Notes under the pieces: model-generated
What the model was told of the DNA's origin: nothing
Database searches by the model: none
Seen by the model: the letters and a program-made list of their open reading frames with translations, nothing else
DNA from: CAMLIZ01 sp966212505
Lineage (GTDB): Bacteria > Pseudomonadota > Gammaproteobacteria > Burkholderiales > Burkholderiaceae_C
DNA: 64,000 nt
Direction: 5' to 3'
Assembly: GCA_966212505.1 (NCBI GenBank)
Contig: CBIHRS010000002.1
Location: forward strand, 1 to 64,000
Made by a program: the position numbers and the translations under genes
In this document: piece after piece, positions 1 through 8,168 of the stretch
Numbering within the stretch: the stretch's first letter is position 1
How the letters are laid out: every line of letters begins with the position of its first letter

Positions 1-84
1 CGAAACCAGCCCGCCAAGCTGCGCGCCCTCGTGGATCATGTGCGGCTGTTCCGGGGACACGCAGACACTGGCTCGCCAGCTTGA
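1..84 (+). CDS. Methyl-accepting chemotaxis protein, C-terminal tail only (partial)
   Basis: Frame 1 is open from the left edge to a TGA at 82-84. It ends in KLRALVDHVRLFR followed by a short polar tail. That pattern (hydrophobic heptads ending in VxxFR) is how the cytoplasmic signalling domain of many betaproteobacterial chemoreceptors finishes; the receptors at 50879 and 56230 end in a similar way. Only 27 residues are visible, so the family call is an inference from this tail. The next gene starts at 251; nothing convincing is seen between. Confidence 0.4.
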   Translation, partial: RNQPAKLRALVDHVRLFRGHADTGSPA

Positions 85-250
85 GTTGCCAGCAGGCGAG
101 TCACCATCCGCAGGCCGAAGGGATTTCGCCGGCATTTTTCTCGGAAGGCCCGCGCTGCAGGCGCTTCTCTCCTGATCGGCATCAAGCTGCCCGTCCTCCC
201 GGTCGATATGCCCAGAGGAGAAAGGCCGGAGTCGGCCTCGGGGATCGTGC

Positions 251-1345
251 ATGCGGACGGTGTACCTGCTGCTGTGGATGTTGGCCTGCGGGATGGGCGT
301 GTCCGAGGCCTGGGCGCAGCGCGTCGCGTTCGTGAACCCCGGGCGCCACGACGAGGCCTACTGGGCCACCGCGAGCGAGGCCACGCAGGCCGCCGCGCGC
401 AGCCTCGGCATGCAGGTCGAGGTGCGGTATGCCGAGCGCGACCATCTGGCCCAGGTCGAACTGGTCAAGGAGCTGGCGGCGCGGCCGCCGGCCACGCGGC
501 CCGAATACCTGGTGCTGGTGAACGAGCGCCGCATGGGCGGGCAGATGCTGCAGATCGCTTCGGCGGCTGGCATCCGCTGCGTGTTCGCCTACAACACGCT
601 GCTGCCCGAGGATCGGGCCGAATACGGCCAGCCGCGCGAACGGTACCCGCTGTGGCTCGGGTCGGTGGTGCCGCATGCCGAGGATGCGGGCTACCTGACG
701 GCCAAGGCGCTGATCGCTCGCGGGCTGCGGGCGCGCCGCTTCGCCGCTGACGGCAAGCTGCATCTGGTGGCGATCGCGGGCGACCGGTCCACCGAGTCGT
801 CGGTGCTGCGCAACCGCGGGATGTTGCGCGCGGCGGGCGAGGAGCCGCGCGTGGTGGTCGACCAGGTGGTGTATGCCGACTGGAAGCGCGATGTCGCGCA
901 GCAGATGGCGCGCGAACTCTATGCGCGCTATCCGGCGGCCGCGCTGGTATGGTCCGGCAGCGACCAGATGGCCTTCGGCGCCATGGCGGCCCATGAGGCC
1001 GACGGCGGCCGCCCCGGCGTCGACCGCTGGTTCAGCGGTGTCAACACTTCCACCGAGGCGATGCAGGCCGTGATCGACGGCCGCATGGAGGCGCTGGCCG
1101 GCGGGCATTTCATGGCCGGGGCCTGGGCCCTGGTGATGATCTACGACCATGCGCACGGCCACGATTTCCGCAGCGAGGGGCTGGAGCTCGACGTGCCGAT
1201 GTTCTCGCTGTTCGATGCCGCACTGGCGCGCAAGTACGTGGCGCGCTTCGGGGCCGGCTTTCCGGCGCTCGACTTCAGGGCCTTCAGCAAGGCCTTGAAT
1301 CCGCGGCGCCGGCATTACGACTTCGCTTTCGCGAACCTGCTGTGA
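251..1345 (+). CDS. Periplasmic sugar-type binding protein paired with a diguanylate cyclase
   Basis: A 364-residue protein with an N-terminal signal peptide (about 1-22, ending SEAWAQ). The rest resembles type I periplasmic binding proteins of the Peripla_BP_4 / LuxP-RbsB group: an N-lobe opening RVAFVNPGRHDEAYW, an inter-lobe region and a C-lobe with VWSGSDQMAFGAMAA and DRWFSGVNTSTEAMQ. No permease or ATPase gene is adjacent. Its stop overlaps the GTG start of the next gene (1342) by 4 nt, so the two are translationally coupled. The inference is that it acts as a ligand-sensing partner for the membrane diguanylate cyclase rather than in transport. The ligand is unknown. Confidence 0.8.
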   Translation: MRTVYLLLWMLACGMGVSEAWAQRVAFVNPGRHDEAYWATASEATQAAARSLGMQVEVRYAERDHLAQVELVKELAARPPATRPEYLVLVNERRMGGQMLQIASAAGIRCVFAYNTLLPEDRAEYGQPRERYPLWLGSVVPHAEDAGYLTAKALIARGLRARRFAADGKLHLVAIAGDRSTESSVLRNRGMLRAAGEEPRVVVDQVVYADWKRDVAQQMARELYARYPAAALVWSGSDQMAFGAMAAHEADGGRPGVDRWFSGVNTSTEAMQAVIDGRMEALAGGHFMAGAWALVMIYDHAHGHDFRSEGLELDVPMFSLFDAALARKYVARFGAGFPALDFRAFSKALNPRRRHYDFAFANLL

Positions 1346-3165
1346 GCGCCGCCGAGCTGGACCGACACGGGCGATTCCGGCCGCTGGCCGGTCGGCTGAT
1401 GCGCGTGGTGTTCGCCGTGTGTGCCGGCTGCGCCTTGCTGGTCGCAGCGCTGCAGGGCTGGCAGGTCTGGAACGACACCGAGCAGGCCAACCGCGTGGCG
1501 GTGGCGGAGATCACCAGCGGCCGGCTGCCGCTGCTGACCGCGGCGCTGTGGGACATCGACAGCCCGACCGTGCAGCGGCAGGTCAACGAGATGGCGCGGC
1601 ATCCGCAGATCCGCAGCGTGCGGCTGGTCACCGCGGGCGGGCAGCGCTTTGCGGCGGGCGATCCGTCGGCTCCGGAGGAGGGCGGCGCGATGCTGGCCGT
1701 GCCCCATCCGCAGTCGGGCCGGCCGCTGGGGCAGCTGTCGATCGTGTTCGACACCAGTTACCTGGGCCGGCAGCTGCTGATGGCCCTGCTGCGCACCTTC
1801 GTCGGCATCGCGATGCTGGCCTCGCTCACCGGCCTGGTGCTGTGGCGCTTCCTGCGCCGCGAGCTGAGCGATCCGCTGCGGCGCGTGGCCGACTATGCGC
1901 GCGAGCTGAAGCCCGGTGTGTGGTCGGAGCCGCTCTCGCTCGAGCGGGCGCCACGGCCGTGGACCGACGATCTCGACGTGGTGGCCGATGCCTTCCAGGT
2001 GCTGCAGCAGAGCCTGCAGCGCTATGCGGCCGAGCGCGACAAGGCGCAGCAGGCCTTGGCGCTCGAACGCGATCAGCTCGACGACACCGTGCGCCGGCGC
2101 ACGGCCGACCTGATGCGCCTGAACGAATCGCTGGCCTGGCTCACGCAGCTGTCGGCGCGCCTGATCAACCTGCCGCTGGAGCGTTACCCGGATGCGCTGC
2201 GTGCGGCGCTGACCGATGCCGCGGCCATGCTCGGCGCAGAGGCCTGCGCGCTCGCCGAGCTCGGCGCCAAGGGCCAGTGGGAGTGGCGCTTCGTCGGGGG
2301 GCCGATGCGCGATCGGCTGATGGAGGGGGCGGTCCTGCCGGCGTTGCCGCGCGAGCCGGCCGCCGCTGCGTCCGCTGCGCCTGAAAGTGCCGACGACGTG
2401 TTGTCGCAGGTGGTGGGAGCGACCGTGCAGCTGCTGTGCCGGCGCGAGGAGCATGCAATGGGGCAGATGCTGGCGAGCGTGGGGCCGCTGCGTCCCGAAG
2501 TCCAGCGCGAGGAGCTGGCGCTGATCGCCGAATCGCTGTTCGGCGCGCTGTCGCGCTGGCGCAGCCTGCTCGAGCTGGACCGCGTGCGCCAACAGCTGCT
2601 GCAGCAGTCGCGCAGCGACCCGCTCACCGGCCTGGCCAACCGGCGCGCCTTCGAGGAATGCAAGCTCGAGGAGCTCAGGCGCATGCGCGGGCAGGGCGGC
2701 GCCTTCACGCTGCTGATGCTGGACCTCGACTACTTCAAGGCCTACAACGACACCTACGGCCATGCGGCGGGGGACGATTGCCTGGCTGCCGTGGCGCGCT
2801 GCCTGCGCTCGGTGTTCCAGCGTTCGTCCGACTGCATCGCGCGCATCGGCGGCGAGGAGTTCGTCGTGCTGCTGCCCGGCGTGGGCGCGAGCCAGGCGCT
2901 GCGCGTGGGCGAGCGCGCACGCGCAGCGCTCGTCGACCTGAAGATGCCGCACGCCGCGTCGCCGATGGGCTTTGTCAGTGCGAGCATCGGCATCGCCACG
3001 CTGAGCCGCTGCACGCCGCACACCGCCGATGCCGAGATCGAGCGCCTGATGCAGGCGGCCGACGATGCGCTGTACCAGGCCAAGGCGGCCGGCCGCAATG
3101 CGGTGATCGTGCGCAACGTCGATGTGGTGGAGGCGGAGGACGGTGCCTCCCAGGCCTGGGAATAA
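1342..3165 (+). CDS. Membrane-bound diguanylate cyclase (GGEEF) with periplasmic sensor
   Basis: A 607-residue protein starting at GTG inside the previous stop codon. Transmembrane helix 1 spans about residues 19-38, a short periplasmic domain about 45-145 (contains LWDIDSPTVQRQVNEM), and helix 2 about 146-170. A HAMP-like stretch and coiled coil follow to about 260, then a GAF-like linker domain. The C-terminal GGDEF domain runs from about 420 (DPLTGLANRRAFEE) and has an intact GGEEF signature near 503-507 and DLDYFKAYNDTYGHAAGD. It should make cyclic di-GMP from two GTP at the inner membrane. Coupling to the binding protein upstream suggests the periplasmic domain reads its ligand state. 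No EAL domain is present, and I see no clear RxxD inhibitory site. Confidence 0.9.
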   Translation: MSAAELDRHGRFRPLAGRLMRVVFAVCAGCALLVAALQGWQVWNDTEQANRVAVAEITSGRLPLLTAALWDIDSPTVQRQVNEMARHPQIRSVRLVTAGGQRFAAGDPSAPEEGGAMLAVPHPQSGRPLGQLSIVFDTSYLGRQLLMALLRTFVGIAMLASLTGLVLWRFLRRELSDPLRRVADYARELKPGVWSEPLSLERAPRPWTDDLDVVADAFQVLQQSLQRYAAERDKAQQALALERDQLDDTVRRRTADLMRLNESLAWLTQLSARLINLPLERYPDALRAALTDAAAMLGAEACALAELGAKGQWEWRFVGGPMRDRLMEGAVLPALPREPAAAASAAPESADDVLSQVVGATVQLLCRREEHAMGQMLASVGPLRPEVQREELALIAESLFGALSRWRSLLELDRVRQQLLQQSRSDPLTGLANRRAFEECKLEELRRMRGQGGAFTLLMLDLDYFKAYNDTYGHAAGDDCLAAVARCLRSVFQRSSDCIARIGGEEFVVLLPGVGASQALRVGERARAALVDLKMPHAASPMGFVSASIGIATLSRCTPHTADAEIERLMQAADDALYQAKAAGRNAVIVRNVDVVEAEDGASQAWE

Positions 3166-3178
3166 CCCGGAATACGAG

Positions 3179-3257
3179 CGATCAGCGCGCGGCATGCGCG
3201 GTGACCGCTCGGAAACCGGCCTCAGGCCTTGCGGCGCCGGCCACCGGGCCGTACCGT
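3179..3257 (+). promoter_or_regulatory. Operator-promoter module E (weak copy), antisense to ligB2
   Basis: Arms CGATCAGCGC (3179-3188) and GCGGTGACCG (3198-3207) are 9 bp apart. Then come 21 nt, TTGCGG (3229-3234), 17 nt and TACCGT (3252-3257). Arms match the consensus of the other four modules at 9/10 and 8/10, and every spacing is identical to modules A, B and D. It would start a plus-strand transcript near 3264, antisense to the 3' end of ligB2. It could equally be a relic or a hairpin between convergent genes. Confidence 0.45.
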
Positions 3258-4090
3258 CAGACGCTCAGCGCGAGCAGGCCCGCCGCCGTGTTGGAGATCG
3301 GCACGTGGTAGTGGCGATGGACTTCATGCACGGTGTCTCCCAGCGCGGCGCGCATCGCCAGCCACATCAGCAACTCCACACCTTGAGTCCCGCTCTGCTC
3401 CACCAGCTGTTCGGTGCTGAACTGCGTGGCCCAGCATGGATCGCGCACCAGGCTGTCGACGAATGCGAGGTCGAACTCGCGGTGGATGAAACCGGCCCGT
3501 TCCCCGTCGAGCTGATGCGACAACCCACCGGAGGCCACGACCAGCACGCGTTCGTCGGCCGGCCACGAGCGGATGGCCCGGCCCACGGCGTCGCCGAGCG
3601 CATGGCAACGCCGTGCCGATGGCAGCGGCCACTGTACGGTGTTGATGCAGATGGGCACGATCTTCACCGGCCAGGGCGAGTCGGGCCAGAGCAGCGCCAT
3701 CGGCAGCGAAACCGCATGGTCGACGCGCATCTCCTGGCAGGTGGTGAGGTCGAAGTCTTCGGCGACCAGCGACTCGATCACATGCCACGACAGGCTCTGC
3801 GCACCGTCGAACGGCGCGACGGTGGGAATGCCCCAGCCCTCATCCGCGTTGGCATAGGAGGGTGCGGCGCCGACGGCGAAGGTCGGCATCTTGTCGAGGA
3901 AGAAATTCAGGCCGTGGTCGTTGTAGAAGATCACCACCGTGTCGGGGCGGGCTTCAGCCAGCCATCGGCGCACCGGCGGATAGCCATCGAAGAAGGGCTT
4001 CCAATACGTGCTGTCCTGGAGGTGTCCGGCGATCGCGCGGCCGATGGCGGGGACGTGGGATGTGGCGATGCCGCCGACGATATGGGCCAT
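3257..4090 (-). CDS. ligB: Second protocatechuate-type 4,5-dioxygenase beta subunit (LigB family)
   Basis: A 277-residue catalytic subunit of the class III extradiol dioxygenase family, usual length for LigB. The iron ligands expected from the LigAB structure are visible: His12 (ATSHVPAIG), His59 (FYNDHG) and Glu239 (GVELLMW). The probable catalytic base is His192 (GGLSHQLDG). It should open the ring of protocatechuate or a close relative (gallate, 3-O-methylgallate) between C4 and C5. It lies 27 nt after its small subunit gene and 7 kb from the main lig operon, which carries its own LigAB pair. The two beta subunits are clearly diverged, so a different substrate range is plausible. Start ATG at 4090. 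Confidence 0.88.
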   Translation of the reverse strand: MAHIVGGIATSHVPAIGRAIAGHLQDSTYWKPFFDGYPPVRRWLAEARPDTVVIFYNDHGLNFFLDKMPTFAVGAAPSYANADEGWGIPTVAPFDGAQSLSWHVIESLVAEDFDLTTCQEMRVDHAVSLPMALLWPDSPWPVKIVPICINTVQWPLPSARRCHALGDAVGRAIRSWPADERVLVVASGGLSHQLDGERAGFIHREFDLAFVDSLVRDPCWATQFSTEQLVEQSGTQGVELLMWLAMRAALGDTVHEVHRHYHVPISNTAAGLLALSV

Positions 4091-4117
4091 GGGTCGGGTT
4101 CTCCTTTGGCGTCGAGG

Positions 4118-4459
4118 TCAGGCGCCCGCGGCGGCGAGGCGTGCGATGAATTCCGCCTTGGTCAGCCCGGTCTGCTGGGCACCGAGGTCCTGCATGTCGA
4201 GGCCGAGAATGCCCGCGAACTTGGCGAGGTAGTACACGTTGCCGCCGCAGGCGATCAGCTGCAGCACGTTGCGCGCACGGATGGCCTCGCGCTGCGCGGC
4301 GTCGAGGCCATGGCGGGTGCAGTAGGCGTCTTCGTCGCGCCGGAAGGCGGCGCGGTTCTCTTCCGAGTTGAACGAGTAGCACATCTTGTTGAGCGCATAG
4401 CCCTTCATCGCCTGCCGGCCATCGAAGAGCGTGGTTCCTGGTATGCCGTGATGCTGCAT
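4118..4459 (-). CDS. ligA: Second protocatechuate-type 4,5-dioxygenase alpha subunit (LigA family)
   Basis: A 113-residue small subunit, similar in core to the one at 10755 (PGTTLFDGRQAMKGYALNKMCYSFN compares with PGTTIFDAEQSRKGYWLNQFCMSLM). The start was placed at 4459 because AGGAGA lies about 6 nt upstream; an in-frame ATG at 4540 would add an unrelated arginine-rich stretch. In LigAB enzymes this subunit covers the active site of the beta subunit. It is shorter at the C terminus than the operon copy (141 residues), lacking the polar tail. It is transcribed before ligB2 and diverges from the LysR gene at 4543, which is the likely regulator. Confidence 0.88.
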   Translation of the reverse strand: MQHHGIPGTTLFDGRQAMKGYALNKMCYSFNSEENRAAFRRDEDAYCTRHGLDAAQREAIRARNVLQLIACGGNVYYLAKFAGILGLDMQDLGAQQTGLTKAEFIARLAAAGA

Positions 4460-4526
4460 CGTGCTTCTCCTGCTGTGGGTGCCGGCGAGTATTCGGCGTC
4501 GGCTTCGGCGGATCAACGGCCCATGG

Positions 4527-4543
4527 CTCATGAAACCCATGAG
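4527..4543. promoter_or_regulatory. Perfect inverted repeat between ligA2 and a LysR gene
   Basis: CTCATG-AAACC-CATGAG is a perfect 6-bp inverted repeat in the 83-nt gap between the divergent ligA2 and LysR genes. It is the obvious candidate for the LysR binding site. It ends on the first base of the GTG start of the LysR gene, which fits autorepression, or supports the alternative ATG start at 4552. Confidence 0.55.
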
Positions 4544-5472
4544 TGACGGCGATGGGTGAGACGGATCCGCTGGGCCTCGACGGCCATCTACTGGAGCTGC
4601 TGCTGGCCGTCTACGACGCGGGCTCGGTCACCCAGGCGGCATACCGCCTCGGAGTGACGCAATCGGCCGTGAGCCACAGCCTCGATCGTCTGCGCGCAAT
4701 CACGGGTGACGAACTCTTCGTGAGGTCCGGCCGAGGCATCGCGCCGACGGCGGCGGCCGAGGTGTTGGTGCCGCGGGCTCGGTCGCTGCTCGGCGAACTG
4801 CTGGCGTTCGGCCGGCTCGCCGACTTCGAGCCGTCGACGCTCACCCGCTGCTTCGTCGTCGCGGCCAACGACCTGCAGCGCGACGCGTTGCTGCCTGGCG
4901 TGTTGCGCCGTATGCGTGCCGACGCGCCCGGCACCACGCTGCGCATCATCCCCTCCGGCGTGCCCTCGGCGCAGATGCTGCGCGAAGGGCCTTGCGACCT
5001 GGTGATCTCCCCGCGCCCGCCGGAGGCCACCGACATCTTCCAGAAGCGGCTGTTCGAAGATGCCTACGCCGTGTTCTTCGATCCGGTGGAAAGAGAGGCG
5101 CCCCGGAGCCTCGCCGACTACCTGGCCGCGGAGCATGCCACCGTGGTCCATGAGCCGCGCCGCTCCCTCGAGATCGACGACTGGTTCCTGGCCCAGCGGA
5201 TCAGGCGCCGCATCGTCGTCACCGTCCCCGGCATGGATGGGCTGGCGGCGCTGGTGCAGGGCAGCCGGCTGCTGGCGACTGCACCGGGGTGGCTCGCGCG
5301 GCATGCGCTGCGCGGCCTGGCCAGCGTGCCCGTGCCGCTGGCCACGCCGCCGCTGCCGATGTACATGGTGTGGCACGGGCGCTGCCAGGCCGACCCGGCC
5401 CACCGCTGGCTGCGCGGCCTGGTGGTTGCGGCAGCCGCCGGATCAGCTGCCCCGCACGAGGCGCATCAATAG
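4543..5472 (+). CDS. LysR-type regulator divergent from ligA2-ligB2
   Basis: A 309-residue LysR-family regulator. The winged helix-turn-helix lies at about residues 15-75 (DAGSVTQAAYRLGVTQSAVSHSLDRLRAITGDELFVRSGRG), followed by the two-lobed effector domain. The overall shape and the FVRSGRGIAPT segment resemble the NodD/PnbR-type branch. The start is GTG at 4543 or ATG at 4552; the choice is uncertain because an inverted repeat abuts the GTG. It is transcribed away from ligA2-ligB2, the classic layout for a LysR activator and its target, so an aromatic acid is the likely co-inducer. Its last 30 nt overlap the 3' end of the convergent LysR gene. Confidence 0.88.
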   Translation: MTAMGETDPLGLDGHLLELLLAVYDAGSVTQAAYRLGVTQSAVSHSLDRLRAITGDELFVRSGRGIAPTAAAEVLVPRARSLLGELLAFGRLADFEPSTLTRCFVVAANDLQRDALLPGVLRRMRADAPGTTLRIIPSGVPSAQMLREGPCDLVISPRPPEATDIFQKRLFEDAYAVFFDPVEREAPRSLADYLAAEHATVVHEPRRSLEIDDWFLAQRIRRRIVVTVPGMDGLAALVQGSRLLATAPGWLARHALRGLASVPVPLATPPLPMYMVWHGRCQADPAHRWLRGLVVAAAAGSAAPHEAHQ

Positions 5473-6327
5473 GGCCGCGGTGCGGTGCGTGAGCGGTGTG
5501 GCCCGGCGCTGAGCAGGCGTCACGAGGCACAGCGTGCTCTTGATGCCGGCATCCTTGAACGGTGTGACCGCGAGGCGCCTGGGGTGTTCGAACGAGCGGA
5601 TCGCCTCCTCGCTCAATGCGGCATGGCCGATGCCTGAGCTCACCAGGTCGAGGATGGCCGGCACGCTCGACACTTCCCATTCCACGTTGAGTTGCACGCC
5701 GGCCATGGCCGCGGCCGATTCCATCAGCGTCCGGAAGATGTGGCCGCGCTGCGGCATCACCAGCGGATAGCGCGAGACCTCCTGCAGCGTGACGGGCCGG
5801 CTCGGCGCCCGCTTGACGGGGCTCAGCAGGCAGAGGCGCTCCTGCCGCAGCGGCAGGATCTCGAGCGAGGGCAGCGGCTCGGGGTTGTAGACCAGCCCAA
5901 GGTCGGCGCGGCCGGTGGTCAACCATTCGGTCAGGTGCACCGAGAAGCCTTCCATGATGGCCAGCCTGGCCTTCGGCAGTTCGCCGCGGAAGGCCTGGAT
6001 CAGCTTCAGCGTGTGCAGCCGCGCCAGCGTGGGCGGCATCGCGATCACAATCTGGCCCACCGGCTCGTTGCGCTGGGCCAGCAGGTCTTCCTTCGCCTGC
6101 GCCACCAGGTGCAGGATGCCCTGGCAATGCTCCAGCAGGCGGCGTCCCGCTTCGGTGAGCTGCACGCCGCGGCCGTTGCGCAGCAGTAGGGTCTCGCGCA
6201 GCTCGGTCTCCAGCGCCCGCACCTGGCGGCTCAGCGCCGGCTGCGCCACACCAAGCACCAACGCGGCCTTGCTGAAGCTGCCGTGCTCGGCCACGTGGAC
6301 GAAGGTTTCCAGCTGGTTCAGGTTCAT
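5443..6327 (-). CDS. LysR-type regulator divergent from the main lig operon
   Basis: A 294-residue LysR protein with MNLNQLETFVHVAEHGSFSKAALVLGVAQPALSRQVRALE at the N terminus (helix-turn-helix about 16-45) and the LysR substrate-binding fold after about 90. The start at 6327 was chosen because the family normally begins MNLxQLxxF; an in-frame start at 6429 would add a sequence unlike the family and run through the operator. It diverges from the plus-strand operon beginning at 6423, with a well-formed T-N11-A box in the gap. It is the likely activator of protocatechuate 4,5-cleavage genes. Its 3' end overlaps the convergent LysR gene by 30 nt. Confidence 0.88.
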   Translation of the reverse strand: MNLNQLETFVHVAEHGSFSKAALVLGVAQPALSRQVRALETELRETLLLRNGRGVQLTEAGRRLLEHCQGILHLVAQAKEDLLAQRNEPVGQIVIAMPPTLARLHTLKLIQAFRGELPKARLAIMEGFSVHLTEWLTTGRADLGLVYNPEPLPSLEILPLRQERLCLLSPVKRAPSRPVTLQEVSRYPLVMPQRGHIFRTLMESAAAMAGVQLNVEWEVSSVPAILDLVSSGIGHAALSEEAIRSFEHPRRLAVTPFKDAGIKSTLCLVTPAQRRATPLTHRTAALLMRLVRGS

Positions 6328-6344
6328 CGCCGCATCTTCGCATG

Positions 6345-6367
6345 AGGTATGCCGGAATTGAATACCT
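6345..6367. promoter_or_regulatory. LysR box upstream of the main lig operon
   Basis: AGGTAT, 11 nt, ATACCT: a perfect 6-bp inverted repeat centred on a T-N11-A motif, the classical LysR recognition pattern. It lies 17 nt from the LysR start (6327) and 55 nt before the first operon gene (6423), so it can serve both divergent promoters. Confidence 0.65.
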
Positions 6368-6422
6368 GGTAGTTGGAGCCAGAACTTGGTTGATGGGCCT
6401 GCTCTCTCCAGAATTCGTGCCC

Positions 6423-7112
6423 ATGACACCCATCCTTTCCGGTATCTCCTCGATGGCGACGCGCCAGATCCTGACTGAGGTGGCGCAGATGCACGCGCAG
6501 CAGGGCGGCGCCGCGATCACCTTCAAATCGGTGGGCGGGGTGGATGCCGCCAGGCGGGTACAGGCTGGTGAGCCGTTCGACGTGGTGGTGCTCGCCTCGG
6601 ATGCGATCGACAAGCTCGTGGCCGAGGGTCGGGTGGTCTCGGGATCGAAGACCGACTTTGCCCGATCGGCAGTTGCGATCGCAGTGCGCGCCGGTGCGCC
6701 GCAGCCGGAGATCGGTTCGGAAGATGCGCTGCGGCAGGTGTTGGCATCTGGCGGCCGGATCGGCTATTCCACCGGTCCCAGCGGTGTGGCGCTGCAGGCG
6801 TTGTTCGAGCGCTGGGGCTTGGCAGAGGCGGTGCGCGAACGCACGGTGCAAGCCCCGGCTGGTGTGCCGGTGGGCTTGCTGCTGGCCAATGGCGAAGTGG
6901 ATCTCGCCTTCCAGCAACTGAGCGAGTTGATGCACCTGCCCGGCATCGATCTCGTCGGCCCGATGCCGCCCGGTCTCGACATCGTCACTACCTTCTCGGC
7001 GGCGCTGTGCAGCAGTTCGGCACAGCCCGATGGTGTGCTTGCCTTCCTCGAGTTCCTGCGCTCGTCGGCCACGGCGCCCGTGAAACGGCGGCATGGCATG
7101 GCGCCGGCCTGA
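6423..7112 (+). CDS. ModA-like substrate-binding protein without visible signal peptide
   Basis: A 229-residue protein of the molybdate-binding-like SBP_bac_11 fold: MTPILSGISSMATRQILTEVAQ, then FKSVGGVDAARRVQAGEPFDVVVLASDAIDKLVAEGRV, and GPSGVALQALFERWG. Such proteins normally carry a signal peptide and work with an ABC importer. Here the most likely ATG (6423) gives none, and an upstream start at 6342 would pass through the LysR box without adding a good one. No permease is adjacent. It heads the operon with ligJ starting 27 nt after its stop. It may be a cytoplasmic small-molecule binder or chaperone-like accessory. Function is not established. Confidence 0.75.
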   Translation: MTPILSGISSMATRQILTEVAQMHAQQGGAAITFKSVGGVDAARRVQAGEPFDVVVLASDAIDKLVAEGRVVSGSKTDFARSAVAIAVRAGAPQPEIGSEDALRQVLASGGRIGYSTGPSGVALQALFERWGLAEAVRERTVQAPAGVPVGLLLANGEVDLAFQQLSELMHLPGIDLVGPMPPGLDIVTTFSAALCSSSAQPDGVLAFLEFLRSSATAPVKRRHGMAPA

Positions 7113-7139
7113 CCCTCATCACCCTCATCGATTACCCGC

Positions 7140-8168
7140 ATGATCATCGACGTACACGGCCACTACACCACCGCGCCCGCCGCACTCGGCGCCTGGCGCG
7201 ACCTGCAGATCGCCGGCCTCAAGGACCCTTCGAAGGCGCCCAGGGCCTCCGACCTGAAGATCAGCGACGACGAGCTGCGCGAGTCGATCGAGACCAACCA
7301 GCTCAGGAAGATGAAGGAGCGCGGCAGCGACCTCACCATCTTCAGCCCGCGCGCGAGCTTCATGGCGCACCACATCGGCGACTTCCAGACCTCGGCCACC
7401 TGGGCTGCGATCTGCAACGAGCTCTGCCATCGGGTCGCGCAGCTGTTTCCCGATCACTTCGTCGGCGCGGCCATGCTGCCCCAGTCGCCCGGCGTCGACC
7501 CGGCGAGCTGCATCCCCGAGCTGGAGAAGTGCGTCAAGGAATACGGCTTCGTCGGCCTCAACCTCAACCCCGATCCGTCGGGCGGCCACTGGACCAGCCC
7601 ACCGCTGACCGACCGCCACTGGTACCCGCTGTACGAGAAGATGGTCGAGCACGACATCCCGGCGATGATCCACGTGTCGACCAGCTGCAACGCCTGCTTC
7701 CACACCACCGGCGCGCACTACCTCAATGCCGACACCACGGCCTTCATGCAGTGCCTGACGGGTGACCTGTTCAAGGATTTCCCGACGCTCAAGTTCCTGA
7801 TCCCGCATGGCGGCGGCGCGGTGCCCTACCACTGGGGCCGCTTCCGCGGGCTGGCGCAGGAGCTGAAGAAGCCGCTGCTCGACGAGCACCTGCTGAACAA
7901 CATCTTCTTCGACACCTGCGTGTACCACCAGCCGGGCATCGACCTGCTGACCAAGGTGATCCCGGTGCGCAACATCCTCTTCGCCTCCGAGATGATCGGC
8001 GCGGTGCGCGGCGTCGACCCGACCACCGGCCACTACTACGACGACACCAAGCGCTACATCGAGGCCACGGCCAACCTCAGCGAGGAGGAGCGCCTCCTCG
8101 TGTACGAAGGCAACGCCCGCCGCGTGTTCGGCCGGCTCGATGCGCAGCTGAAGAAGAAAGGCCTGTGA
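7140..8168 (+). CDS. ligJ: 4-oxalomesaconate hydratase (LigJ/PmdE)
   Basis: A 342-residue amidohydrolase-superfamily protein matching LigJ in length and layout. The metal-binding start is MIIDVHGHYTT (His6, His8), with later motifs IPAMIHVSTSCNACFHTTGAHYLN and FLIPHGGGAVPYHWGRFRGL. It hydrates 4-oxalomesaconate to 4-carboxy-4-hydroxy-2-oxoadipate, the step after ring opening and lactone hydrolysis. It overlaps the following ligK gene by 4 nt. The reaction product is the LigK substrate, so gene order follows the pathway here. Confidence 0.92.
   Translation: MIIDVHGHYTTAPAALGAWRDLQIAGLKDPSKAPRASDLKISDDELRESIETNQLRKMKERGSDLTIFSPRASFMAHHIGDFQTSATWAAICNELCHRVAQLFPDHFVGAAMLPQSPGVDPASCIPELEKCVKEYGFVGLNLNPDPSGGHWTSPPLTDRHWYPLYEKMVEHDIPAMIHVSTSCNACFHTTGAHYLNADTTAFMQCLTGDLFKDFPTLKFLIPHGGGAVPYHWGRFRGLAQELKKPLLDEHLLNNIFFDTCVYHQPGIDLLTKVIPVRNILFASEMIGAVRGVDPTTGHYYDDTKRYIEATANLSEEERLLVYEGNARRVFGRLDAQLKKKGL

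Noticed and set aside
1315..3195. 626-residue minus-strand open frame across the diguanylate cyclase gene
   Set aside because: Antisense shadow of a gene with intact GGDEF motifs; the translation has no recognisable domain and is rich in His, Arg and Gln.
3122..4546. Long plus-strand open frame over ligB2-ligA2
   Set aside because: It is the complement of two well-supported genes, with low-complexity His/Arg/Gly translation typical of antisense frames in high-GC DNA. The module E promoter makes an antisense RNA possible, not a protein.
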